Of a DNA stretch of 64,000 nucleotides, positions 19,573 through 28,788 are shown piece by piece (positions within the stretch are counted from its first letter, which is position 1; each line of letters begins with the position of its first letter). A program made the position numbers and the translations under genes. This stretch comes from Halocatena salina (GTDB lineage Archaea; Halobacteriota; Halobacteria; Halobacteriales; Haloarculaceae). The stretch covers positions 186,001 to 250,000 of the forward strand of contig NZ_CP096020.1 of assembly GCF_023115355.1 (NCBI RefSeq). Direction: 5' to 3'. The notes under the pieces were generated by a model. That model searched no databases, was not told the origin of the DNA, and saw only the letters and a program-made list of their open reading frames with translations.

Positions 19573-20271
19573 TCGACGCATCCGTCCCGAGACGATTGCG
19601 GCCGAGGACGTGCTCCACGACATGGGTGCGATCTCGATGATGACCACCGACTCCCAGGCGATGGGTCGGATGGCCGAACTCGTCACCCGGACGTGGCAAA
19701 CCGCGAGCAAGATGAAGGCGCAGTGCGGGCCGCTGTCCACCGACCGTAACGCGGACAATCACCGGATCAAGCGCTATCTTGCCAAGTACACTATCAACCC
19801 CGCGATCACCGCTGGCATCGACGAGTACGTCGGGTCCCTCGAACCGGGCAAGATCGCCGACCTCGTGGTGTGGGATCCGGCGTTCTTCGGAATCAAACCC
19901 GACGTATCTTCAAGAGCGGCTTCCCGATCTCGTCAGCGATGGGCGAGGCAAACGGCTCGCTGATGACCTGCGAGCCGACCGTCCAGCGCGAGCGCGCCGG
20001 CGCGATGGGCAGCGCGAAGCAGGAACTCTCGTTGACGTTCGTCAGCGAGGCCGCCCACGAAGGTGGCGTGAGCGAGGCCTACGACCTCGACAGCCACGTG
20101 GTGCCCGCTTCGGGTATCCGTGATCTTGACAAGTCCGATATGCACTACAACAGCTACGCACCCGACGACATCGCCGTCGATTCCGAGACCTTCGAGGTTC
20201 GGATTGACGGCATGCCCGTAACGTGCGAACCGAGCGACGAACTCCCCCTCGCACAGCGGTACATGCTATGA
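19573..20271 (+). pseudogene. ureC: Urease alpha subunit, C-terminal part, frameshifted
   Basis: The sequence starts in the middle of Ure[21 protein letters not shown], then [20 protein letters not shown] and [20 protein letters not shown], which are conserved catalytic-domain segments. A frame change near 19900 interrupts the GFPI region, after which [20 protein letters not shown] and SEAAHEGGVSEAYDLDSHVV continue to the stop. The N-terminal half with the carbamylated lysine and most nickel ligands is missing. UreC hydrolyses urea to ammonia and carbamate in the cytoplasm; this copy cannot. The order ureC-ureA-ureG-ureD is that of haloarchaeal urease operons. Confidence 0.9.
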
Positions 20272-20281
20272 GAGATCCACA

Positions 20282-20600
20282 ATGAACCTCGTTCCGAAAG
20301 AACAAGAGCGCCTCACGGTGTTCATGGCCGCAGAGCTCTCGCGCCGCCGGATAGAGCGCGGCGTCGCGCTGAACTATCCCGAGGTCGTGGCGTACGTCTC
20401 GGACTGGATTGTTTGAGCGCGCACGCGACGGCTGGAGCGTCGCGGAGATCCGAACTGGAGCCACCCAGTTGCTCTCGACCGAGGACGTGATGGAGGGCGT
20501 GCCCGAGATGGTCGACACGATCCAGGTCGAGCCTGTCTTTCCCGATGGTACGAAGCTCGTCACGGTTCACGATCCGATCCGCACTGAGGGAGCACGCGAC
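20282..20600 (+). pseudogene. ureA: Urease gamma subunit, frameshifted
   Basis: The frame opens with [20 protein letters not shown] and [20 protein letters not shown], which is UreA, but stops at 20416. A one-base insertion near 20410 moved the frame: the continuation reads [20 protein letters not shown], then [20 protein letters not shown] and [14 protein letters not shown]. The full text of a normal about 110-residue gamma subunit is present across two frames. It starts 10 bases after the ureC stop. Confidence 0.9.
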
Positions 20601-20661
20601 GTAGAGAACGACGAGGAAGCCGTCGAGGAGGAACATCGATCGGGATCCGCGGGGCGGACTC

Positions 20662-21284
20662 GTGAGCCTGACCCACCGCGACGTGGCAACGGTTGGGATC
20701 GGTGGTCCCGTGGGATCGGCCAAAACCGCACTCGTCTCCGAACTCGTTCCACAGCTCACCGAGCGCGACCTTGACGTGGGCGTGATCGCCAACGATATCC
20801 TGACCCAGGAGGACGCCGACACGCTCCGTGAGCGCTTTACGGGACTGATCTCGCCGGATCTGGTCGCAGGTGTCGAGACCGGTGCGTGCCCTCATACTGG
20901 CATCCGTGAGGATCCTTCGATGAATTTGGCGCAGATCGATTCTTTCCTCGCCGATCATCCCGACCTCGATCTCGTCCTCGTCGAGAGCGGTGGTGACAAC
21001 CTCGCGGCGACGTTCAATCCCGAACTTGCCGATTACTCCCTCTACGTGATCTCGGTGGCCGAGGGCGAGGACATCCCACGAAAGCGCGGACCGGGGGTCG
21101 TGGAGTGCGATCTCCTCGTCATCAACAAGACCGACTTCGCCCCCACATTGGCGCGGACCTCGACACGATGGAGCGAGACGCGGCCGAGGTTCGGGAGGGG
21201 CCCGTCGCACCCACCAATTGTCGGGAAGGAGAGGGGATCGAGGGCGTCCTCGATCCCCTCACTGAGGGGGTGTTGTTCGCGTAG
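20662..21284 (+). pseudogene. ureG: Urease accessory GTPase, frameshifted, altered P-loop
   Basis: UreG delivers nickel to urease using GTP. The N-terminal part reads [20 protein letters not shown]; the P-loop normally reads GPVGSGKT, so the glycine before the catalytic lysine is alanine here. [18 protein letters not shown] and [20 protein letters not shown] are intact, and so is the nucleotide-specificity motif VINKTDFAP. Right after it the frame changes within a run of C around 21140, and the C-terminus continues as [20 protein letters not shown] to the stop at 21282. A GTG at 20662 is the apparent start. Confidence 0.88.
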
Positions 21285-22168
21285 ATGGCCGCCGATGCTC
21301 CACATCCGGCCTTCGAAGGGTACGCCATGGAGACGGTTCCCCAGGCATCCGTCGGCGCGCCGGGAAAGGATGGGCAGCTCGAACTTGCCTTCGCCGCGGA
21401 CGCGGCGGGCCGAACGCGATTGGTTCGGGACTTTACACGGGCCCCGTTCCACGTCGGTCGCGCCCTTGACCACGACCATCATCCCGACGTCGCCACGGTC
21501 TACATCCAGTCATCCACTAGCGGCGTCGCGTAGGGCGATCGCCACTCGATCGAGATCTCGGCCAGTGAAGGCACGATCGCACCCGTCTCGACCGCGAGCC
21601 GAACTAGGTGCTCTCGATGGAACACAACTACGCGGCCGCTTCGGTGTCCCTCGACATCGATACGGGCAGTTATCTCGAGTACCTGCCGGAGCCAACCGTC
21701 TTCAACGCCGACGCGCGCTACCACCAGGACGTGACGCTCCGCATCGCGCCGGGCGGCTGTGCGGTCTTCGGGGAGGTCGTCGTTCCGGGCCGATTGGCCC
21801 GCGACGAGCACTTCGAGTTCGAGCGCTACGTCTCGCAACTGCGGGTTCAAGGCGAGGCCGGGTTGCTGTTTGCCGATACGACCGACCTTCACCCGGCCGA
21901 GAACGATCCGACCGCTCCCGGTGTTCTCGACGAGTTCACCGTCTACGGCAGTCTGTACGTCGTCGCGCCGGCGGAGGGTTCTTCGGCTGAATCCGCAGTC
22001 ACCGACGAGCGCCCGGAGCCGGCGTCCCTCAGTGATGCGCTCCACGAGCGTGTCGCGGACTGTGAGGCGCATGCTGGTGCAACGCTTCTCCCGAACGACG
22101 CAGGCGTCCTCGTTCGCGCGCTCGGTCACAGCGCCGACTCAGTTACCGACGCACTTGACAACGCCTAG
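21285..22168 (+). pseudogene. ureD: Urease accessory protein UreD, internal stop and frameshift
   Basis: UreD is a scaffold for nickel loading into urease. The start follows the ureG stop directly. The first part reads [20 protein letters not shown] and [11 protein letters not shown], then a TAG at 21531-21533 where relatives have CAG (Gln, in GVAQGDRH). The same frame continues [21 protein letters not shown] frame change near 21600 leads to [40 protein letters not shown] and on to the natural end at 22168. Both lesions are inactivating. Confidence 0.85.
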
Positions 22169-22224
22169 GATCGTGCTCGAACCGATCTCCTCGGGGTTTC
22201 AACCCCCGATCCGAGGAAGTACTG

Positions 22225-22420
22225 ATGCTGGTCGACGACACCTGTCTCGGATCGATCGAGGAGTCCGCGCTCGCCGAGCGTCTCGAATCGGAGGCGTACT
22301 CGACGGTCACACTCGACGACACCGAGCGTCGACGCTCGCTGGTGAGCGGTTACTCGCGCTCCAGTCGGATCTCCGCGAGGACGGCCTGGTTGAGGAGTAC
22401 GCCGAACTCGTGGATATCGG
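22225..22420 (+). pseudogene. Probable ureE start, cut by transposase remnant
   Basis: A frame preceded by GAGGAAG begins MLVDDTCLGSIEESALAERL and reaches TVTLDDTERRRS, which resembles the start of the nickel chaperone UreE and fits the gene order. After about 38 codons the text becomes unrecognisable; another frame gives GERLLALQSDLREDGLVEEY, perhaps from ureF or a further ureE part. At about 22420 transposase sequence begins. The ureE identity is tentative. Confidence 0.45.
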
Positions 22421-23090
22421 CGACGCTCTCGCTCGTCGGGAAGAGCCTGCCGATCGATCTCGTGCTCGCCGACCGTGGGTTCGAATCACTGCAGGTCTAC
22501 CAAACCCTGAACAATTTCGATGTCACCTATCTGTTTCCCAAGGTCGAACGGGCGCTCGAAACAGCGTAGCTCAAGTAGATGGAACAGGAGGACGAAGACG
22601 TTGTTGTCGAACAGGCGAGGGTGACAGCGAGAAATGGGGGCCATGACTGTCGAGGGCTCTTTGTCCCGAATGAAAACAGCGACACACAGGTGTGTATCAC
22701 GAACAAGCGGATTACACCTGAAAACGCCCAGCGATGGGTCACGCACTACGCGTATCGCTGGTAGATCGAAGCCGAATACCGCTCGATCAAACAAGAATTC
22801 CTCGCGAAAACATCCGCCAAGAATCATACCCTCCGGTTCTACTACTTCGTGTTCGGTGTCCTGATGTACAACGTCTGGCGACTCACGGAGGTGCTGCTGA
22901 AAGCCAGCATCTCACGGAAACTGACGACCGCTCCGCCTGTGATCACTGCTGGTGAGCTCGCTGATTGGATGGCGATTCACCTCCAGCTTGGCCCTGACTG
23001 GGCTGCCACTCTCCCCGTCGGGAAAGCAGTAGATGGAGCGACAGCTCTCTCTCTACCTATCCTCACTATGGACGACTGGTACCGGGGATA
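22420..23090 (+). pseudogene. Decayed copy of the IS4-type transposase found at 31446-33188
   Basis: Reading frame pieces match the complete transposase closely: TLSLVGKSLPI, then DLVLADRGFESLQVYQTLNN, MEQEDEDVVVEQARVTARNG, ITNKRITPENAQRWVTHYAY, and FYYFVFGVLMYNVWRLTEVL. Compared with the full copy there is a deletion of about 120 bases between LPI and DLVL, stops at 22567 and 22761 (TGG to TAG within YRW[W]IEAEYRS), and the first about 300 residues are absent. The nucleotide identity is still high, so decay is fairly recent. It truncates the urease operon on the right. Confidence 0.85.
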
Positions 23091-23214
23091 GCTCGTGTAC
23101 CAACGCCATTCCTGAAGCATATCTCCTTCCCACATCATTTCCACCATATATGATGGAATAAAAGATGCTGATGCACGGATCACGGTTACACTTCGAAGTT
23201 AGGGAGACTGGTCG

Positions 23215-23281
23215 TCTCGGCGACAAATGTGATGCGCTGATAGCGCTCCCGACTCGTGTTCAGCACACGATGGACGCCTGA
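23215..23281. repeat. 67-base direct repeat, copy 1
   Basis: This segment is about 87% identical to 26371-26437, in the same orientation (shared blocks CGTCTCGGCGAC, GCGCTGATAGCGCTCCC and GTTCAGCA). On the minus strand this copy reads HRVLNTSRERYQRITFVAET, which resembles the end of 2-oxoglutarate/Fe(II) oxygenases, so both copies may be eroded coding fragments instead of an element end. Confidence 0.5.
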
Positions 23282-23384
23282 TGTCGGGCAGGTAGCTCAG
23301 CAATGCATAATCCCGGACCTCTTTCTATCCCATTCTGACCGTCGAAAACTGCCACCGACGCGCATCAGTTCGCCATTTCTCAAT

Positions 23385-23443
23385 AAAGAGTGAGCGGGTC
23401 TTGGAGTTACATAGACTCTAAACCCAAGACCTGCTCACTCTTT
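23385..23443. repeat. 20-base inverted repeat with 19-base loop
   Basis: The arms 23385-23404 and 23424-23443 pair over 20 bases with one mismatch (AAAGAGTGAGC at the outer left end against GCTCACTCTTT at the right). No T-run terminator follows on the + strand, although AT-rich sequence lies downstream. It could be a terminator for the minus-strand EamA gene, which ends at 23554, or a miniature element. The surrounding 23091-23553 contains no gene. Confidence 0.6.
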
Positions 23444-23553
23444 GAATAGAGGTACCGTCCCTATTTATATATTTTTGCATTTATATTGAGATGGAACAGA
23501 AATATGACTGTATTTAGCAGCTTGTTCATTCGCTTCCGAAGTGATGAGAATTG

Positions 23554-24459
23554 TCATGGCGACTTTATTTCCTCGCTTATCTGGTCATATTTTGTTATAG
23601 CAAACCCGGTGGTGATGACGACGAATCCGAGTACTATCGGCATCGTGATCGGCTCCCCAAGGAGTAACCAGCCGTTTACTGCGGCAAAGATCGGGGCGAC
23701 ATACCCGATAAGGTTAATCTGGACGGGACCGATACGATCCAAGAGCGTGAAATAGATGAGATATCCCACGCCAGCGGCGATCACTGAAAGATAGCCAAGC
23801 GCAGCGATCGCAACGGGGGACCATACGACCGATACCAGCGATTCACCAGGGAGTCCAACACTCGTACCGTGGAGTACAACTGCACCAACGAGCATCATCC
23901 ATGCTTGCATCGATTGAACAGGGATTGCCGTGCGATATCGTTTGGTGAGGACTGCACCGAGCGCGAACGCTGCGGCGGCGAGAAAGACAAACACCACTCC
24001 CCGAGCATCAGCGTCAGTGAGTGCTCTTGTAGATGGATTAGCGATCAACATTGTCCCGAACATTCCAAAAGCGATTCCGACGGCTTCCATCCATGTGACC
24101 CGCTCATCAGCCAGTAAGTAACCCGAAAAGACAGCTGCAAGCACTGGGTCGAGACTGATAATGACGCTCGCGACTGCACTCGTTACGTACTGTTGGCCGA
24201 TGAATAGGAGTGCATGGTGAGCTGCGACAAAGAGCACGCCACCGATAGCGACTTCCATCCACCCTGCGCGTGAGGTGGGCCGCCATTGATCGGTTGAGAT
24301 AATCGCATAGCCTAGCATCAACACGCCCGCAATATCGAAGCGCAGTGCTGCAAGCAAGACTGGCGGCACGTAGGGGAGTGCCGCGCGCGTGGCTACGAAC
24401 GAACTCCCCCAGAGTGCCGCGAGCAGGACGAACAATCCGGATGTTTGATAGCGAGACAT
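23554..24459 (-). CDS. EamA/DMT-family transporter
   Basis: The about 301-residue product has ten hydrophobic segments in two repeated halves, as expected of the drug/metabolite transporter superfamily. The first half starts GLFVLLAALWGSSFVATRAA with the classic EamA opening, and the second half starts with DARGVVFVFLAAAAFALGAV. Members export or import small metabolites such as amino acids across the cytoplasmic membrane. I chose MSRYQTSG (24459) as the start; an ATG seven codons upstream is also possible. It follows the ammonia-lyase gene by about 50 bases on the same strand, so it may carry the substrate or product of that enzyme (inference). Confidence 0.85.
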   Translation of the reverse strand: MSRYQTSGLFVLLAALWGSSFVATRAALPYVPPVLLAALRFDIAGVLMLGYAIISTDQWRPTSRAGWMEVAIGGVLFVAAHHALLFIGQQYVTSAVASVIISLDPVLAAVFSGYLLADERVTWMEAVGIAFGMFGTMLIANPSTRALTDADARGVVFVFLAAAAFALGAVLTKRYRTAIPVQSMQAWMMLVGAVVLHGTSVGLPGESLVSVVWSPVAIAALGYLSVIAAGVGYLIYFTLLDRIGPVQINLIGYVAPIFAAVNGWLLLGEPITMPIVLGFVVITTGFAITKYDQISEEIKSP

Positions 24460-24512
24460 GTGGTGATCCAGTCGATACATAGCGACCGATGATCGAGCAC
24501 TGGACGCCCGAC

Positions 24513-26126
24513 CTATGCCTCTGGAAACGCAAGCGACAACTGCTCAGCACCGTGGGTGTTTTCGACCATTCGGACGAGTTCCCCACCTTTCGTAAGTGCC
24601 TCCATACGGTCGAAATCGCCAGTGAGCTGCCGATCCTCGGTCACCGGCGGGATTTCGTCGCGAATCGTCTCGTAGACTGTTTGTGAGACAGGCGAGAGGT
24701 GGTCTGGTCCACGTATTTCGGCTGCCTGTGCTGCAGCCATCAACTCGAAATCAAGCACTCGCCGCACATGTTCGATGATCGTCCGCGCCTGTCGTGCAGC
24801 GATCAACCCCATGCTGACGACATCTTGAAACTGTCCGTTGAGCGAGAGACTCTGAATACTCACTGGCGATGCAAGCACACGGTTCTCTGCAATCATCGAA
24901 CCAGCCACGTACTGAGCCCCTTCGTATCCACATGAGAGTTCGTCAGGGGCCAAAAACGGTGGTAGACCCTTACTCACTGCTGGATCAAGCAATCGAGCCG
25001 CCTGTCGCTCACAGATCACCCCAACCTCAGCGAGACTCAGTTTGAGTACGTCCATCGAGTGGGCAAGTGACTGCGCATGGAACTGTGCCGAGTGCAGACA
25101 CTGGTCTTCCTCGGGAATAACAACCGGATTATCGTCGACGCTGTTGAGCTCTGTCTCGACTGTATCCTTACAAAAATGATAACTTTCGAGCGTTGGACCA
25201 ATAATCTGGGGAATACCTCGGAGAGAATATGAGTCTTGACGAAATGCGTCCGTATGTACCGACTCGTCTTCGTTGAGGAGTTCGTCAAACTCGACCTGTA
25301 TGACCTCTTTCTGGCGAATGAGATCACTATCTTCGAGGATATCCCGTAGGATCGTCCCGACACGTAACATTCCGGGATGGGGGCGGATGGCAAGTACATC
25401 CGGGTCGAACGGCTCCGCTGAAGCATGGAGCACCTCCATCGAAAGGGCAGTCGCCAATAACGACGTTTTCAGCACATGGTTCGCTTCACGCAACGCCATG
25501 GCTGACATTGGCGTTGTCGCCGTCGTCCCGTTCATACACGATAGCCCTTCCTTTGGTTCGAGCGTGATCGGATCCAACCCCTCGTGGTCGAATGCCTCCG
25601 CAGCGTCCATCGTTTCCCCCTCGTAGAGGACATCGCCGTCACCGGTGAGCACGGTTCCGATATGTGCCAGCGGGTTGAGATCGCCGGATGCACTCACTGT
25701 CCCTTGCTCCGGAACAACGGGCGTAATATTGCGGTTGATGAGTTCCTGCAATAGCTTGGTGAGTGCGAGCTGGACGCCAGAATGGCCTTGAGCAAACGTA
25801 TGAAGTCGCACGCCCATCATTCGTCGGACCATCGCCTTGTCCAGTCGATCGCCGACCCCGACAGCGTGGCTCTGACAGATATTGTGGCTCATTTCTCGTG
25901 ACTGATCTGGCGGGACGATATTGTGGAGAAGCTCTCCAACGCCCGTCGTAATCCCATAGATAACGCGTCCCTCGTCCAGCCAGTCGCCCACGTGCTCGTA
26001 CGATTCCTCGATGGCTTGAGTGGCTGCATCGGTCAGTTCGACTGTTGTTCCTGATTTCCCTAGTTGATGAATCTCTTCGATTCCTAGCTCTTGCTTGGGA
26101 CCAAGTCTGATTGACATCATCACCAT
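24513..26126 (-). CDS. Histidine/aromatic amino acid ammonia-lyase
   Basis: The 537-residue product is a full-length member of the MIO-dependent lyases that remove ammonia from histidine, phenylalanine or tyrosine. The self-formed MIO cofactor comes from Ala146-Ser147-Gly148 in TVSASGDLNPLAHIG; the catalytic tyrosine is in VIYGITTGVGE (residue 57). The selectivity position reads NICQSHAVGVG: Ser-His at residues 86-87 is the pattern of histidine ammonia-lyases, whereas Phe/Tyr lyases have FL or HL. None of the hutU/G/I genes are nearby, and an EamA transporter follows, so it may act outside a normal histidine-degradation operon. The N-terminal ATGs at 26126, 26120 and 26117 are all possible. 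Confidence 0.88.
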   Translation of the reverse strand: MVMMSIRLGPKQELGIEEIHQLGKSGTTVELTDAATQAIEESYEHVGDWLDEGRVIYGITTGVGELLHNIVPPDQSREMSHNICQSHAVGVGDRLDKAMVRRMMGVRLHTFAQGHSGVQLALTKLLQELINRNITPVVPEQGTVSASGDLNPLAHIGTVLTGDGDVLYEGETMDAAEAFDHEGLDPITLEPKEGLSCMNGTTATTPMSAMALREANHVLKTSLLATALSMEVLHASAEPFDPDVLAIRPHPGMLRVGTILRDILEDSDLIRQKEVIQVEFDELLNEDESVHTDAFRQDSYSLRGIPQIIGPTLESYHFCKDTVETELNSVDDNPVVIPEEDQCLHSAQFHAQSLAHSMDVLKLSLAEVGVICERQAARLLDPAVSKGLPPFLAPDELSCGYEGAQYVAGSMIAENRVLASPVSIQSLSLNGQFQDVVSMGLIAARQARTIIEHVRRVLDFELMAAAQAAEIRGPDHLSPVSQTVYETIRDEIPPVTEDRQLTGDFDRMEALTKGGELVRMVENTHGAEQLSLAFPEA

Positions 26127-26370
26127 CTTTATTTCATAGAATATTCAGTGTAACGATCATGTTGATAATATTCAACACGATACACAAATACCTTGCACAA
26201 TTTAATCTTCTATTATAACACATATACTTTGTAATATGACATAGTATATAGAATAATAATTATAATTTGAGATCTCAAATCCTACAAACCGATAGAACAT
26301 TAATATCTTGAGCGAACAGCGGTTGCTACCACTGTGACCGACACGTTTCACTGATAGATTTGCACCAATC
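26127..26370. other. AT-rich promoter region of the ammonia-lyase gene
   Basis: About 240 bases, strongly AT-rich (especially 26140-26320), with several TATA-like runs on the minus strand. No gene is seen. Confidence 0.5.
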
Positions 26371-26437
26371 GTCTCGGCGACGAATGTGGTGCGCTGATAG
26401 CGCTCCCCCGACTGGTGTTCAGCATACGATAGACGCC
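26371..26437. repeat. 67-base direct repeat, copy 2
   Basis: Second copy of 23215-23281, same orientation. It ends where the transposase remnant at 26436 begins. Confidence 0.5.
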
Positions 26438-26950
26438 GAACTCACTCCCGCAGTCGACGACCCCGCTCTAGCGGGGGCAATCATCCTCCACGCCCAGAGG
26501 CTCTGTGAGACCGCCGATCATCTCTCGCGGGTACTTTCTGAGGTTTCGATTCCCGCGGAGGGACTCACCGACGATCGCCAACAACACAAGGTGACCTTCA
26601 GCACCGAGTCGATGGCCTGGATCTACCTCCACCAGACGATCTACAACCTCGCCCAAAGCGAAGTCGCAGCTCGCTTTGAGACCTGCGCTGGTGAAAGGAC
26701 TGAGCCTAGAGAGGCCGCCCACTCAACAGATACATCTCCTACGCCAGGGAGCAGTTCAGTGAGCAGACTAAGCGCACGCTCAACGCCGCTACAAGGGGAA
26801 TCGCTCGTGAGGTCCTTGACTACGATGTTACCTCCGACGCACTCCTCCCTATCAACCTGGATGAAGAGGAAATTACCACCGAGAAGGATGAGCAAGCATG
26901 TCTCGCGCACACGTGTGCGAGCACGGTAGCAAAGTCGTCGAACTCGCTCG
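26436..26950 (+). pseudogene. ISH-type transposase, N-terminal remnant
   Basis: The frame reads ELTPAVDDPALAGAIILHAQ, then TFSTESMAWIYLHQTIYNLA and QSEVAARFET, similar to the N-terminal region of large haloarchaeal transposases. After that the text moves between frames: ISYAREQFSEQTKRTLNAAT is split, followed by a HVCEHGSKVVELARRHGVRY stretch near 26900. The catalytic part is absent. At about 26950 it runs into a narK fragment, so the junction is a deletion. It is a different lineage from the element at 31446. Confidence 0.55.
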
Positions 26951-26955
26951 TCGGC

Positions 26956-27270
26956 ATGGGGTGCGCTATGGCCGAGGGGTCCATCTTTGCGCAGGTACCG
27001 GTATTGTTCCCCAATAGCTCCGGTGCCGTCGCGGGCGTCGTTGGGGGTATTGGGACTGTGGGTGGAATCGTCTATCCGCTGGTATATTCGGCCTCGATCC
27101 TTCCGAACCTGCATCTGGGGTACTCTATCGTTGCTGTTACGATGCTTCCCATCGTGTTACTGACGGCATGGGTGTTCCAGCCAACGGTTGCACGCGTCGC
27201 GACCGAAGCCGGCTTTGTCGGTGAAAGCGGGCAGCCAGAGACGGAACCAGTATCTAGCAGGAACGACTGA
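26956..27270 (+). pseudogene. Nitrate/nitrite MFS transporter (NarK-type), C-terminal fragment
   Basis: About 100 residues remain of a 12-helix nitrate/nitrite transporter: GSIFAQVPVLFPNSSGAVAG and VVGGIGTVGGIVYPLVYSAS match the conserved helix 11 region of NarK proteins, followed by the last helix and a polar tail. The first ten helices are missing and the 5' end is joined to transposase sequence. The C-terminal text (SIVAVTMLPIVLLTAWVFQP) recurs in decayed form at 31030-31120. Confidence 0.75.
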
Positions 27271-27842
27271 CAGAGGCCCAGTGGTTCTCATGAGAGAGGT
27301 TTATCCAGTGAACACGATACCGGCAATGCAGAACTGAACAGCGACACAGTACCTGTAGCAACGGAAACGGCGACTGTTTGTAGCGGTCCCTGTTGTGGCG
27401 TCATCGTGTGCCGCGATGTTTCTGCTGAGTCCAGACCCCCCAGCCGTGCTGGATCAACTCTCGATCAGCACCATCCTTGATCCAGCGTATGCATATGATA
27501 GATAAATCGACACTAAGATCTGGATTCATGTAACCCAAACATAGGCAATGGAGCCAGCTCTCTAGCGAGTTGGTGTCACCCGCTCACGCCTCGTCTTGCG
27601 GTTTACTGACTAGCACCGAATCGACTAAACACATAATACGTCCACTAGCCGGTATTATGTTGGACAGACGCATGGCCTATTACCAGTATTGTTAGTTTAC
27701 CCAATGGATGGTATTCCACTTCGAATACATAAAATACAGAATGAGTTAAGCAATATAAAACATATGGCAGAGATAAGAACACGAGCAACCGTATCTGTGG
27801 AGGTCTAACTATAGTGCACAAGACAGGGAAATTAAAGACAAA
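27271..27842. other. Intergenic between narK and nirA remnants
   Basis: About 570 bases with no recognisable gene. GC content drops from about 27480. In an intact operon this would be the spacer or a lost gene between transporter and reductase. Confidence 0.4.
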
Positions 27843-28137
27843 CTGTACGGTGACGCGGTCCGGGAGACACTTAAGGCGTTTGCTGAGCGAGGCTGGACAT
27901 CTATTTCCGAGGACAAACGCGAAGAGTGGTTTTTATAGTTCAAGTTCTGGGGTGTGTTTCACCAGCACGGTGACAGGAATCATATTTCATGATGCGGTTA
28001 ACCAACGGCGGGGGATACTGGAGCCGGGGCAACTACAGACGATTGGTGAGGTAGCTCGCGACTACGCGCAGGGACCAACTGCAAACCCTGAATTTGGCAA
28101 TGGATGGATGGATCTCACGACCAGCAGTCTGTTCTGA
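27843..28137 (+). pseudogene. Assimilatory nitrite reductase (NirA-type), N-terminal remnant
   Basis: Two frames give the start of a ferredoxin-dependent nitrite/sulfite reductase. From 27843: LYGDAVRETLKAFAERGWTS, ISEDKREEWFL, a TAG stop, then FKFWGVFHQHGD. The other frame from about 27985: ILEPGQLQTIGEVARDYAQG and PTANPEFGNGWMDLTT, then a stop at 28135. These blocks are in family order and belong to the first 100 residues of an about 580-residue enzyme that reduces nitrite to ammonia. Everything after, including the siroheme and iron-sulfur cysteines, is absent. Confidence 0.7.
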
Positions 28138-28547
28138 AGATTAATCTCGAATTATGCGGGTCGCTCTATGGTGGAAAGATACATGAACTAAGGGAAATCA
28201 TCAGTTTTCTATCTGATAAGTGTTCGATGTAAACAACAGTGGAGTGCCTACGAGAGTAGTCACGGCTTGATACGAGACCACCGGTTGAGCACAGCGAATT
28301 TGGGAAGGAGACAAACACTCAACTTCCGAGTAGAAGCTACATAGTAACTCCGTCACCGCCTGACGCTAATGGATTCTGCCCGCTCATACAGAAATATCGT
28401 AAATATCTACCAATACCGAATAACAATGCATAAATCTACAGAGTACAATGAAAAAGACGATGGAACAAAGAGAGATTGCCGATAAAACTTAACGATACCA
28501 AAGTAGAAGAGGCAGCACGAATAGATCTCTGTAACACGCTACTCACC
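28138..28547. other. Intergenic, no gene seen
   Basis: About 410 bases. The last 150 bases (28390-28547) are AT-rich and would contain the promoter of the nadE tail fragment and nadE fusion. No convincing frame. Confidence 0.4.
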
Positions 28548-28787
28548 ATGTCAACCACCACCAAATACGACGAAGAAATGGAGCATACCCGCCCGGGGCG
28601 GGATATTGAAACGATCGATGCCATCCTCCAGAAAGTGATCGATGAGGGACGTAGCATCGAAGAAACAGCGACGGCGCTATCGGTCGAACAGGATCTCGTT
28701 GCGAGATTTGTCCGGATGCACGACGAAACGGCACACACGCGCTCGCTCCCACCAACACCGGCGACACATCGACGGGAGGAACACTGA
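28548..28787 (+). CDS. Free-standing NAD synthetase C-terminal tail
   Basis: The 79-residue product has no catalytic motif. It resembles the C-terminal tail of each NadE copy in the next gene: IETIDAILQKVIDEGRSIEE here against YQVLDPVCHQLVDAGLSVTE and YDMLDELLWYLVDTDAGIEH, and all three end in a T.HxR.LPPTP-like motif (here HDETAHTRSLPPTPAT). The tail is helical and looks like a small helix-turn-helix. The stop is one base before the nadE fusion start, so they are co-transcribed. It is best read as the leftover of a third nadE copy reduced to its tail by unequal recombination; it could also be kept as a separate subunit. Confidence 0.65.
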   Translation: MSTTTKYDEEMEHTRPGRDIETIDAILQKVIDEGRSIEETATALSVEQDLVARFVRMHDETAHTRSLPPTPATHRREEH

Positions 28788-28788
28788 A

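Noticed and set aside
23283-23330. tRNA-like GGGCAGGTAGCTCAG start
   Set aside because: No acceptor-stem partner, anticodon arm or TPsiC arm follows; only the first 15 bases look like a tRNA.
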